Source of the DNA: Clavibacter michiganensis
GTDB taxonomy: Bacteria > Actinomycetota > Actinomycetes > Actinomycetales > Microbacteriaceae
Direction of reading: 5' to 3'
NCBI RefSeq assembly: GCF_002151125.1
Contig: NZ_MDJZ01000016.1
Coordinates: forward strand, 124,001 to 188,000
DNA: 64,000 nt
Made by a program: the position numbers and the translations under genes. The notes under the pieces are model-generated. The model was given only the letters and a program-made list of their open reading frames with translations. It was not told the origin of the DNA and did not search any database. Shown one piece after another: positions 33,058 to 41,244 of this stretch. The stretch's first letter is position 1, and each line of letters starts with the position of its first letter.

Positions 33058-33564
33058 ATGACCACGGAGAGCACGGCCCGCATGCGGGCGCTGCACGATG
33101 CGCACGCACCCGCGCTGCAGCGGTACGCGCTGCGGCTGACGGGGGATGCGGCGCTCGCCGAGGACGTCGTGCAGGAGGCGCTGCTGCGGGCCTGGCGTTC
33201 GCCCGCGATCCTCGCGGAGGACGACGAGTCGGCCCGCCGCTGGCTCTTCACCGTGGTGCGCAACCTCGTCATCGACGACCGCCGCAGCGCGTGGCGCGGC
33301 CGCGAGACGTCGACCGACGCGCTGCCCGAGGATCCCGTCGCCGACGCGTCCGACGCGATCATCGACCGCCTGCTCGTCGCCGAGGCGCTCGCGTCGCTCT
33401 CCGCGGAGCACCGCCGCGCGGTCGTCAGCTGCTACCACCTCGGTCGGTCGGTCGCGGAGACCGCCGAACGCGAGGGCGTCCCGCCCGGCACCATCAAGTC
33501 CCGCCTCCACTACGCGCTCAAGGCGCTCCGGCTCGCACTGCAGGAACGAGGAGTCACCCGATGA
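33058..33564 (+). CDS. ECF RNA polymerase sigma factor
   Basis: A 168-residue sigma-70 family protein with only regions 2 and 4. Region 2 reads YALRLTGDAALAEDVVQEALLRAWRSP followed by WLFTVVRNLVIDDRR; region 4 reads LASLSAEHRRAVVSCYHLGRSVAETAEREGVPPGTIKSRLHYALKALR. GGAGGAGG precedes the ATG. The stop overlaps the start of a zinc anti-sigma gene (ATGA), so the pair is co-made. The layout resembles the SigK/SigL type of actinobacterial redox- or surface-stress sigma factors. Confidence 0.95.
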   Translation: MTTESTARMRALHDAHAPALQRYALRLTGDAALAEDVVQEALLRAWRSPAILAEDDESARRWLFTVVRNLVIDDRRSAWRGRETSTDALPEDPVADASDAIIDRLLVAEALASLSAEHRRAVVSCYHLGRSVAETAEREGVPPGTIKSRLHYALKALRLALQERGVTR

Positions 33565-34424
33565 ACGACCGCGCCGACGACATCCACGAGTGGGATGCCG
33601 CGTACGTGCTCGGCAGCCTGAGCGCCACCGACCGCGCGCTCTTCGAGGCCCACCTCCAGGGCTGCGACGCGTGCATGCGCTCCCTCGCCGAGCTCTCCGG
33701 CCTGCCCGGCGTGCTGCGGATGCTGCCCGTCGAGGACGCGCTCGCGCTGCTCGACGAGCCGGATCCCGCCGCCGACGCCCGCGGTGCCGCCGCGCCGTCG
33801 GCCGCTGCCGCCGGCTCGACGGCGGCCGGGCCCGCTCCCGTCGCCCTGCCGACCGCCTCGGCCGGCGCCGAGCACCGCGTGCCCCGCGGGCGGGGGATCC
33901 GCGGCGGTCGTCGGCTCCCGGGATCCGCGCCCCGCCCCGCGCGGATCACCCGCCGCACGGGCGGGTGGCTGCTCGCGGCCGCCGCCGTCGTGCTCCTCGT
34001 GGGCGGCGCGGGCCTCGGCTCGGCACTCCGCGCCGGCGTGAGCGCGCCCGTCGCGGATCCGGCCCCGGCCGCCTCCTCTCTTGCCGGGGAGGGGTCCCTT
34101 GCCGAGGGCCTCCCGGCCGACGCCGTCAGCATGCGCTCCGAGCTCGACGAGGGCGTGACGGCGCAGCTCGCCGTGACGGCCAAGCCGTGGGGCACGCGCT
34201 TCGACTGGAGCTGCGCCTACGCGGGCGGTGGAGCGGGCAAGGGCGCCTACGACCTCGTCGCGATCGACGACGACGGGACCCGCACGGTCGTCGCCACGTG
34301 GGGCGCGGGCCAGGCGGAGGCGACCCAGCTCGCGGCCACGTCGGCGCTCCCCATCGAGCGGATCCGCGAGGTGCAGATCACGCCCTCCGACTCCGACGTG
34401 GTGCTGGCGAGCCGGGACCTCTGA
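33561..34424 (+). CDS. anti-sigma factor with zinc-binding domain (RskA-like)
   Basis: A 287-residue single-pass membrane protein. The cytoplasmic N-terminus has the ZAS motif His31-x3-Cys35-x2-Cys38 (HLQGCDAC), the transmembrane helix is about residues 133-155 (GGWLLAAAAVVLLVGGAGLGSAL), and the extracytoplasmic part resembles RskA-type C-termini. It should hold the ECF factor at 33058-33564 inactive until a surface signal triggers release. An Ala/Pro/Gly-rich linker of about 75 residues joins the domains. Confidence 0.9.
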   Translation: MNDRADDIHEWDAAYVLGSLSATDRALFEAHLQGCDACMRSLAELSGLPGVLRMLPVEDALALLDEPDPAADARGAAAPSAAAAGSTAAGPAPVALPTASAGAEHRVPRGRGIRGGRRLPGSAPRPARITRRTGGWLLAAAAVVLLVGGAGLGSALRAGVSAPVADPAPAASSLAGEGSLAEGLPADAVSMRSELDEGVTAQLAVTAKPWGTRFDWSCAYAGGGAGKGAYDLVAIDDDGTRTVVATWGAGQAEATQLAATSALPIERIREVQITPSDSDVVLASRDL

Positions 34425-34512
34425 TCGTCGTCGCCCACCCCTGGCGCGCCGCGCGCGCCGCCCCGTAACCTGGCGTTCGACACCCGAGGAAACACGAGCA
34501 GGCGAGGATCCG

Positions 34513-35889
34513 ATGAGCGACCCGGCGATCCCGGCCGACGTGCCCGAGATGAGCGCCGCCGACGCGGCCGTCGTCGCCGCCCGCTGGAAGCGCAACGCGA
34601 CCCTCTTCCTCAGCGGCCAGACCGTCTCCCTGTTCGGCTCGATGCTCGTCCAGTACGCGGTCATGTGGTACGTCACGTTCGAGACCCGCTCGGGTCTCGC
34701 GGTCGCGCTCTACGCGGTGTGCGCGTTCCTGCCGCAGGGCATCGTCTCGATCTTCGGCGGCACCCTCGCCGACCGCATGAACCGCCGCGTCCTCGTGATC
34801 GTGTCCGACAGCTCCATCGCGATCGTCACCCTCGCGCTCGCCCTGCTGATGATGAACGGGGTCACCGACCTCTGGATCATCCTGCTCGCGGTCGCCGTGC
34901 GCTCCGTCGGGGCCGGCTTCCAGACGCCCGCGGTGCAGGCGATGATCCCGCAGATCGTGCCGCCGGAGCAGCTGCTGCGGGTCAACGGGATCTTCGGCAC
35001 CATCCAGTCCGCCATGGCCCTGCTCGCGCCGGCGGCCGCGGGCGCGATCTTCGCCGCCTACGGCCTCGTGCCGCTGTTCTTCGTCGACGCGATCACGGCC
35101 GCGATCGGCATCGCGTTCCTCGCCGCCGTGGCCGTGCCGACGCTCGCCTCCGTCGCCGACAAGACGTCGACCTACCGCGAGGACCTCGTCGAGGGGATGC
35201 GCTACATCGGCGGCAACCCGGTCGTGCGCTGGCTGCTCGTCGTGTTCGCGATCATCTTCCTGCTCACGGTCGCGCCGTCGTTCATCACGCCGCTGCTCGT
35301 CGCGCGCACATACGGCACCGAGGTCTGGATGGTGACGGTGCTCGAGATCGCCTTCAGCGTCGGCATGCTCGGGGGCGGCGCGCTCGTGTCGACGCTGTTC
35401 GCGAAGTCCGACCGCATGACCCTGATCCTCGTGAGCTGCTTCGGCTTCGCCGTCTTCACCGCGGGCCTCGGCCTGAGCCCCAACCTCTGGGTGTTCTACG
35501 GGTTCATGTTCGCGATCGGCCTGTTCGTGCCGCTGTTCTCGGCGCCGTTCATGACGCTCGTGCAGGAGACCGTCGCCCCGGAGATGCACGGCCGCGTCTT
35601 CAGCTACGTCGGCATCGTCATGGCGCTCGCGACCCCGATCGGCGCGGTCGCGTTCGGTCCGCTGGCGGACGTCTTCAGCGTGCAGGAGCTGCTGGTGGCG
35701 GCGGGGATCATCACGGTCGTCGTGATCACGGTCGCCATCTCCCTGCCGTCGGGCCGCGCGGCGATCCGCCTGGCCCGCGCGAAGAAGGCGGAGGCGGACG
35801 CGGTGGATGCGGATGCCGGGCCGGACGCCGCCGACGCCGGATCCGGCTCGACCCCGGGCGACCCGGCGCGCGTGACGCCCGGCTCCTAG
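34513..35889 (+). CDS. MFS exporter (MefA/macrolide-efflux-like)
   Basis: A 458-residue transporter with 12 predicted helices. The first is TLFLSGQTVSLFGSMLVQYAVMWYV, and the A-motif loop is GGTLADRMNRRVL, as in the MefA-like branch of the major facilitator family. It ends in an acidic, Asp/Ala-rich cytoplasmic tail. TAACCT (34466-34471) is a probable -10, with GAGG before the ATG. Its stop codon overlaps the convergent TPR gene's stop by 4 bases. Probable drug or metabolite efflux. Confidence 0.92.
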   Translation: MSDPAIPADVPEMSAADAAVVAARWKRNATLFLSGQTVSLFGSMLVQYAVMWYVTFETRSGLAVALYAVCAFLPQGIVSIFGGTLADRMNRRVLVIVSDSSIAIVTLALALLMMNGVTDLWIILLAVAVRSVGAGFQTPAVQAMIPQIVPPEQLLRVNGIFGTIQSAMALLAPAAAGAIFAAYGLVPLFFVDAITAAIGIAFLAAVAVPTLASVADKTSTYREDLVEGMRYIGGNPVVRWLLVVFAIIFLLTVAPSFITPLLVARTYGTEVWMVTVLEIAFSVGMLGGGALVSTLFAKSDRMTLILVSCFGFAVFTAGLGLSPNLWVFYGFMFAIGLFVPLFSAPFMTLVQETVAPEMHGRVFSYVGIVMALATPIGAVAFGPLADVFSVQELLVAAGIITVVVITVAISLPSGRAAIRLARAKKAEADAVDADAGPDAADAGSGSTPGDPARVTPGS

Positions 35890-36389
35890 CCCGCGGCGGG
35901 TTCGGTGCGCCCGCGCTCCGCCAGCTCGTCCGCGTACGCGGCGACGGCCCGGCCGTACTCGGGAAGCGCGGGCGCGAGGCGGCGCAGCGCCAGGGTCAGC
36001 GCCTCCGTCGGGCGGCCCGCGTCGTGCAGCGCGAGCGCGAGGAACGCGTCGCGGCCGGGCGCGTGCGCGTCGTCGGGCATCGACTCGAGCAGGGCGACCG
36101 CCTCGGCGGCCTCGCCGACGTTGCGCAGGGAGCTCGCCAGCTGGATCACCGCGAGCGGCCGGTGCTCGGGATCCAGCCCGCCGTCGAGCGCGGCCCGGTA
36201 CATCGGCACGGCCTCCGCCTCGCGGCCCACGAAGTCGTGCGCGCAGGCCAGCTCGAAGAGCGCCCGCGGATCGTCGGCCGGACGCTCGGCGGCCAGCGCG
36301 CGCATCTCGGCGACGGTCTCGTCCGCCCGCTCGTCGTCGGCACTCGCCCAGAAGGCGGCGACGCGGGCGTCCCAGTCGTCGAGGTGCAT
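35886..36389 (-). CDS. tetratricopeptide repeat protein
   Basis: A 167-residue soluble protein made of TPR-like helix pairs (ALFELACAHDFVGREAEAVPMYRAALDGGLDPEHRPLAVIQLASSLRNVGEAAEAVALLE). It opens MHLDDWDARVAAFWASADD, a recurrent start of a small actinobacterial TPR family of unknown role. The ATG lies 6 bases after a minus-strand CAGGCT (36396-36401), so the message is probably leaderless. Confidence 0.85.
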   Translation of the reverse strand: MHLDDWDARVAAFWASADDERADETVAEMRALAAERPADDPRALFELACAHDFVGREAEAVPMYRAALDGGLDPEHRPLAVIQLASSLRNVGEAAEAVALLESMPDDAHAPGRDAFLALALHDAGRPTEALTLALRRLAPALPEYGRAVAAYADELAERGRTEPAAG

Positions 36390-36412
36390 GAGCCCAGCCT
36401 GTCAGGCCGGGG

Positions 36413-36742
36413 TCAGCCCGTGCGATCGGCGACGGGGGGACCGTCCTCGCCGTCCTCCGGCGATGCGGCCCGCTCCGCCTCGTCCGCCGTGCCCTTCCGT
36501 GACGCCCGCATGACGTTCCTCACGCCCCAGACCGCGTACCCCACGATCACCAGGGCCATCCAGATCCCCCGGACCGGACCGGCCGGGAGGAACACCGCGA
36601 CGATCATGAGCGGGATCACCGCGTAGAACTTGACGATCGCGTTCTGGGTGCGGAACTCGTCGTGATCCCGCATCTCCGCCGGCGTCGACCGGCGCGTCCA
36701 CGCCGACCCCTTCCCGCGCCGCTCGGCGTCGTCGTCTCCCAT
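36413..36742 (-). CDS. small two-helix membrane protein
   Basis: A 109-residue protein with a basic cytoplasmic start (RRGKGSAWTRRSTPAEMRDHDEF) and two adjacent hydrophobic stretches (FYAVIPLMIVAVFLPAGPVRG and IWMALVIVGYAVWGV), ending in an acidic tail. I recognise no family. The ATG at 36742 follows minus-strand CAGGCT (36749-36754) by 6 bases; a longer in-frame start at 36778 is less likely. Confidence 0.65.
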   Translation of the reverse strand: MGDDDAERRGKGSAWTRRSTPAEMRDHDEFRTQNAIVKFYAVIPLMIVAVFLPAGPVRGIWMALVIVGYAVWGVRNVMRASRKGTADEAERAASPEDGEDGPPVADRTG

Positions 36743-36774
36743 GCGTCGAGCCTGCCAGGCCGCCGGCCCGCCGG

Positions 36775-37785
36775 TCACCGCGAGCGCGCCGGCGGCGGAC
36801 CCGTCGTCGCGCGGCGCACGAGCCGCGTCGGCAGCTGCACGCGCATCGCGTCGGGCTCGGTGCCTCCCATCAGCGACATGAGGAGATCCACGGCGGTCGT
36901 CCCGAGGCGCTGCATGGGCTGGCGGATCGTGGTGAGCGGCGGCGTCATCTGCGAGGCCTCCGGGATGTCGTCGAAGCCGATCACGGAGAGGTCCTCGGGG
37001 ACGCGCATCCCGAGCTCGGCGGCCACCTGCAGGATCGCGATGCCCGAGAGGTCGTTGGCCGCGAAGATCGCGGTCGGCCGGTCCGACATCGACAGCAGGG
37101 CGCGCGCGGGCTCCCGCGCGGGCGCCGTGAGGAAGAGGCCCGCGCGCACGAGCGCCGGGTCGAACGCGATGCCGGCGTCGTGGAGGGCCCGCCGGTACCC
37201 GGCCTCGCGCAGGCTCGCGGAGCGGAGGTCCGGGCGACCGGCGAGGAACCCGATCCGCCGGTGCCCGAGCTCGAGGAGGTGCCGCGTCGCCTGGAGCGCG
37301 CCGCCGAGGCTGTCGGACTCGACGCTCGGCAGGTCGGCGGGTCCGGTGTGCGGGTCGATGGAGACGACGGGGATCTCGGTCTGCGCGGTCACGACAGTGG
37401 GCGTCACCATGATCGCGCCGTCGATGAGGGTGCCGCTCAGCCGGCTGAGCGACCGCCGCTCCCAGCCCGTGCCGTCCACCTGGCGCGATCCGCTGTAGGC
37501 CAGCAGGTCGTAGCGCGACTTCCGGAGGGCCGCGCCCACGCCCTTGAGGATCTCGGCGCTGAACGGCTCGAAGTCCGCCACGAGCACGCCGATCACGCCG
37601 GTGCGGTGGGAGCGCATGCTGCTCGCGACGAGGCTGGACTCGTAGCCGAGGCGCTCGACGACCTCCATGACGCGGCGCGACGTCTCGGCCGAGATGCCGT
37701 AGCGACCGTTCACCGCCTTGGACACGGTCGACACCGAGACGCCGGCGGCAGCGGCGACGTCGTGGATGGTGGGGCGGCGGGACAT
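36775..37785 (-). CDS. LacI family transcriptional regulator (third)
   Basis: A 336-residue repressor. HTH TIHDVAAAAGVSVSTVSKAVNGRYGIS at residues 6-32, then a sugar-binding core with GVLVADFEPFSAEILKGV, IFAANDLSGIAILQVAAELG, DLSVIGFDDIPEAS and TTIRQPMQRLG. Minus-strand TAGGGT (37793-37798) lies 7 bases before the ATG. It is divergent from the importer-GH3 operon (38014-43595) and probably binds the overlapping palindromes at 37815-37828. Confidence 0.94.
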   Translation of the reverse strand: MSRRPTIHDVAAAAGVSVSTVSKAVNGRYGISAETSRRVMEVVERLGYESSLVASSMRSHRTGVIGVLVADFEPFSAEILKGVGAALRKSRYDLLAYSGSRQVDGTGWERRSLSRLSGTLIDGAIMVTPTVVTAQTEIPVVSIDPHTGPADLPSVESDSLGGALQATRHLLELGHRRIGFLAGRPDLRSASLREAGYRRALHDAGIAFDPALVRAGLFLTAPAREPARALLSMSDRPTAIFAANDLSGIAILQVAAELGMRVPEDLSVIGFDDIPEASQMTPPLTTIRQPMQRLGTTAVDLLMSLMGGTEPDAMRVQLPTRLVRRATTGPPPARSR

Positions 37786-37814
37786 GGACTGGACCCTACG
37801 CCCGGGGAAAAGGA

Positions 37815-37832
37815 TTTCGAAAACGTTTGACG
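37815..37832 (+). promoter_or_regulatory. LacI operator overlapping a -35 box
   Basis: TTTCGAAA (37815-37822) and AAACGTTT (37821-37828) are overlapping 8-bp palindromes; AAACGTTT has the LacI-type central CG. They run into TTGACG (37827-37832), a good -35 for a plus-strand promoter with GAGACT (37850-37855) 17 bases on. Binding would block the importer operon. Confidence 0.6.
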
Positions 37833-37958
37833 ATGATCGGACCGCGACCGAGACTGGCCCGACCGGCCCCCGTCACGACGAAGCGACGACGCGACGACGC
37901 GACATGGGCCCGGTTCGAGTCGCATCCCCACAGCACCAGGCACGCGGCTCGAGCACGT

Positions 37959-37969
37959 CCCCCCCCCCC
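37959..37969 (+). repeat. run of 11 C in the importer leader
   Basis: Eleven C in a row lie 44 bases before the substrate-binding protein start, between the probable promoter and the ribosome site. Such tracts slip easily in replication. Besides the promoter and this tract, the gap 37786-38013 holds nothing else I recognise. Confidence 0.8.
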
Positions 37970-38013
37970 GACACCCACCAGGGTGCGCTCAATGAAGAGA
38001 CAGGTAGAACGAC

Positions 38014-39303
38014 ATGAAGGCACGGAAGATCCTCACGGGATCCGCGGCCCTGCTCGTGGGGGCTCTCGCCCTCACCGGCTGCAGCGGCGGCTCGGGCAGC
38101 AGCGACGACGGCGGCCCCGTCGAGATGACGCTGTGGCACAACTCCACCACCGGCCCCGGCAAGGCGTTCTGGGACAAGACGACCGCGGACTTCAACGCCG
38201 CCAACCCCGGCGTCACGGTCACCCCCACGTCGGTCCAGAACGAGGACCTCGACGGCAAGCTCCAGACGGCGCTCAACTCCGGCGACGCACCCGACCTCTT
38301 CCTGCAGCGCGGTGGCGGCAAGCTCGCCGCCACGGTCGCGGCTGGCCAGGTCATGGACATCACCGACGGCATCTCCGCCGACGCGAAGGCCGGCATCGCG
38401 GAGAGCGCCTTCGACGCGAACTCGATCGACGGCAAGGCCTACGCCATGCCCGTCGCCGTGCTCCCCAGCGGCATCTTCTACAGCCAGGACCTCTTCACCG
38501 CGGCCGGCATCACCGAGACGCCGAAGACCATGGACGAGCTCGACGCGGCCGTCGACAAGCTCAAGGCCACGGGCGTCGCGCCCATCGCGCTCGGCGCGAA
38601 GGACGCCTGGCCCGCCGCGCACTGGTACTTCAACTTCGCGCTCCGCGAGTGCAGCTCGGACACGCTCGAGCAGGCCGCCACCGACAAGGACTTCAGCGAC
38701 GAGTGCTGGATCAAGGCGGGCCAGGACGTCGAGGACCTCGTGGGCACGAACCCCTTCAACGACGGCTTCCTCACCACCGCGGCGCAGCAGGGCGCGGGCA
38801 GCTCCGCCGGCCTCATCGCCAACAAGCAGGCCGCCATGGAGCTCATGGGCGCCTGGGACCCGGGAGTCATCGCGGGCCTGACCCCCGACCAGAAGCCGCT
38901 GGCCGACCTCTCCTGGTTCCCCTTCCCGGAGATCTCCGGCGGCGAGGGCGCGCCCGGCTCCATCATGGGCGGCATCGACGGGTACTCCTGCTCCGCGCAG
39001 GCCCCGAAGGAGTGCGTCGACTTCCTCAACTACATCGGCACCGCCGACGTGCAGAAGGAGTACTACGCGGCCTTCAACGCCCCGCCCGTGAACACCGAGG
39101 CGCAGAGCGCGGTCACCGAGCCCTACCTGCAGGAGATCATCACGGCGTACAACGACGCGCCCTACGTCTCCCAGTGGCTCGACACGGTCTACGGCCTGAA
39201 CGTGGGCAACGCGATGAACGTCGGCGTCGTCGACCTCATGGCGGGCGACGGCAGCCCGGAGAAGCTCATCCAGACCGTCGGCGACGCGGCCAAGAAGGCC
39301 TAG
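38014..39303 (+). CDS. sugar ABC importer substrate-binding lipoprotein (second importer)
   Basis: A 429-residue CUT1-type binding protein. Lipoprotein signal with lipobox ALTGC (Cys23) and a Gly/Ser linker, then VEMTLWHNSTTGPGKAFWDKTTADF, LQTALNSGDAPDLFLQ, LPSGIFYSQDLFTAAGITETPKTMDEL and a pair of Cys in RECSSDTLEQ/DECWIK. It captures an oligosaccharide for the permeases downstream. The GH3 enzyme at the end of the operon suggests a beta-xylo- or beta-gluco-oligosaccharide. Confidence 0.94.
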   Translation: MKARKILTGSAALLVGALALTGCSGGSGSSDDGGPVEMTLWHNSTTGPGKAFWDKTTADFNAANPGVTVTPTSVQNEDLDGKLQTALNSGDAPDLFLQRGGGKLAATVAAGQVMDITDGISADAKAGIAESAFDANSIDGKAYAMPVAVLPSGIFYSQDLFTAAGITETPKTMDELDAAVDKLKATGVAPIALGAKDAWPAAHWYFNFALRECSSDTLEQAATDKDFSDECWIKAGQDVEDLVGTNPFNDGFLTTAAQQGAGSSAGLIANKQAAMELMGAWDPGVIAGLTPDQKPLADLSWFPFPEISGGEGAPGSIMGGIDGYSCSAQAPKECVDFLNYIGTADVQKEYYAAFNAPPVNTEAQSAVTEPYLQEIITAYNDAPYVSQWLDTVYGLNVGNAMNVGVVDLMAGDGSPEKLIQTVGDAAKKA

Positions 39304-39313
39304 GCGATCCGAC

Positions 39314-40342
39314 ATGGCTATCCGCGAGAGCTCGCTCGACGAGCAGCGTCCCGCGGCTGATCCTGCACACCCCGAGGGCGGCGTCGTGACGACGCCGCCC
39401 TCGGCGGTGCGTGCGCGACGCCGCGGCCTCGGCTGGACCGGTCGCCTCGAGGTCCTCATCCTCGTCGGCCCGGCCCTCCTCTTCTTCCTCGGCTTCGTCA
39501 TCTACCCCGTGGTGATGGCGGCCTACTACGGCTTCTTCAGCTGGCAGGGCTTCGGCCCGCCCACGATCTTCGTGGGCTTCCGGAACTACATCACGATCCT
39601 CCAGGACCCCACGTTCCACGAGGCGCTGATGCACAACGCCGTCATCGTGGTCCTGTCGCTCGTGCTCCAGGGCCCGGTCGCGATCATGGTGGCGCTCCTC
39701 CTCAATCGGAAGCTGCGCGGCCAGTCGCTCATCCGCGTGCTGATCTTCGTGCCCTACGTCATCTCCGAGGTCGTCGTCGGCACCGGCTGGAGCCTCATGC
39801 TCCAGGGCTCGGGCGCGCTCAACGGCTTCCTCGCGAACATCGGCCTGGCGGACCTCCAGCAGGACTGGCTCGCCAACCCGGACATCGCGATCTGGTCGCT
39901 CATGACGATCATCACGTGGAAGTACATCGGCTTCGCGGTGATCCTCTTCCTCGCCGGCCTCCAGGGCATCCCCGAGGAGCTCTCCGAGGCGGCCGCCATC
40001 GACGGCGCGTCGTACTGGCAGATCCAGCGGCGCATCACGCTGCCGCTGCTGGCTCCGACGCTGCGCATCTGGGCGTTCCTGTCGATCATCGGCTCGCTGC
40101 AGCTGTTCGACCTCGTCTACATCATCTGGGGCCAGTACATCTCCGCCACCGCGGGCACCTCGACCATGGCCACGTACCTCGTGGCCAACGGACGCGGATC
40201 CGGCAACTACGGGTACGGCAACGCCGTCGCCGTGGTGCTGTTCCTCATCTCCCTGGTCGTCGCGCTCGTCTACCAGCGGTTCGTGCTCAACCGGGACACC
40301 GCCGGCGCCCTCACGGGTGCGGGAAGGAAGAAGAAGAAGTGA
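39314..40342 (+). CDS. sugar ABC importer permease (MalF type, second importer)
   Basis: A 342-residue permease with six transmembrane helices and the EAA motif ELSEAAAIDGASYWQIQRRITLPLLAP. It begins 10 bases after the binding-protein stop and ends with a poly-Lys tail whose stop overlaps the next GTG. As in the first importer, no ATPase gene is in the operon. Confidence 0.95.
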   Translation: MAIRESSLDEQRPAADPAHPEGGVVTTPPSAVRARRRGLGWTGRLEVLILVGPALLFFLGFVIYPVVMAAYYGFFSWQGFGPPTIFVGFRNYITILQDPTFHEALMHNAVIVVLSLVLQGPVAIMVALLLNRKLRGQSLIRVLIFVPYVISEVVVGTGWSLMLQGSGALNGFLANIGLADLQQDWLANPDIAIWSLMTIITWKYIGFAVILFLAGLQGIPEELSEAAAIDGASYWQIQRRITLPLLAPTLRIWAFLSIIGSLQLFDLVYIIWGQYISATAGTSTMATYLVANGRGSGNYGYGNAVAVVLFLISLVVALVYQRFVLNRDTAGALTGAGRKKKK

Positions 40343-41244
40343 GCGTCGTCACCGCGGCTCCGCGCAACGCGGACCTCGATCCCACCTACTCGGCGAAGGC
40401 GCCGAAGCCCAAGCGGGCCAAGACGCCCGGCCAGGGCAACAACCCGATCCCCTACCTCGTCGCGGTCGTGCTCATCGCCCTGATGCTCACGCCGGTGGCG
40501 TACATCATCCTGGGCGGGTTCCGCACGAACGCGCAGATCACGACCGACCCGGCGGGCTTCCCGTCGCCGTGGCAGATCGGCAACTACCTCGACGTCCTCA
40601 CCGGCTCGATGTTCTGGCGCCAGGTGGGCAACTCGCTCATCGCCGCGATCGGCACCACGGTCGGCGCGGTCGTGCTCGGCCTCATGGCGAGCTACGTGCT
40701 GGCCCGGTACACGTTCTTCGGCCGGGGTGCGCTCTACGCGCTCTTCGCGTCGGGGCTCATGTTCCCCATCACGGTCGCCATCACGCCGCTCTACATCGTG
40801 ATCCGCTCGCTCGGCCTCACGAACTCGCTGCCGGGGATCATCCTCCCGCAGATCGCGTTCGCGCTCCCGACGACGATCATCATCCTGGTGCCGTTCCTGC
40901 GGGCCATCCCGGACGAGATCCAGGAGGCCGCGTTCATCGACGGGTGCAGCCGCATCGGCTTCTTCTTCCGCATGGTCGTGCGGCTGTCGATGCCGGGCGT
41001 CATCACGGTCGGGATCCTCGCGTTCATCGGCAGCTGGAACTCCTACCTGCTCCCGCTGTTCCTCCTGAGCGATCCGTCGATCTACACGCTGCCGCTCGGC
41101 GTGCAGTCGTTCTCGTCGCAGTACTCCGTGGACACGGCCAAGGTGCTGGCGTTCACGTCGCTCTCGATGATCCCCGCGCTCATCTTCTTCTCCATCTTCG
41201 AGCGCCGCATCGTCGGCGGCCTCACCGGCGCGGTGAAGGGGTGA
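40339..41244 (+). CDS. sugar ABC importer permease (MalG type, second importer)
   Basis: A 301-residue permease. Six transmembrane helices, EAA motif EIQEAAFIDGCSRIGFFFRMVVRLSMP, and the typical end ERRIVGGLTGAVKG. The GTG start overlaps the MalF-type stop (GTGA), and its own stop overlaps the GH3 start in the same way, so four genes are translationally linked. Confidence 0.95.
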   Translation: MSVVTAAPRNADLDPTYSAKAPKPKRAKTPGQGNNPIPYLVAVVLIALMLTPVAYIILGGFRTNAQITTDPAGFPSPWQIGNYLDVLTGSMFWRQVGNSLIAAIGTTVGAVVLGLMASYVLARYTFFGRGALYALFASGLMFPITVAITPLYIVIRSLGLTNSLPGIILPQIAFALPTTIIILVPFLRAIPDEIQEAAFIDGCSRIGFFFRMVVRLSMPGVITVGILAFIGSWNSYLLPLFLLSDPSIYTLPLGVQSFSSQYSVDTAKVLAFTSLSMIPALIFFSIFERRIVGGLTGAVKG

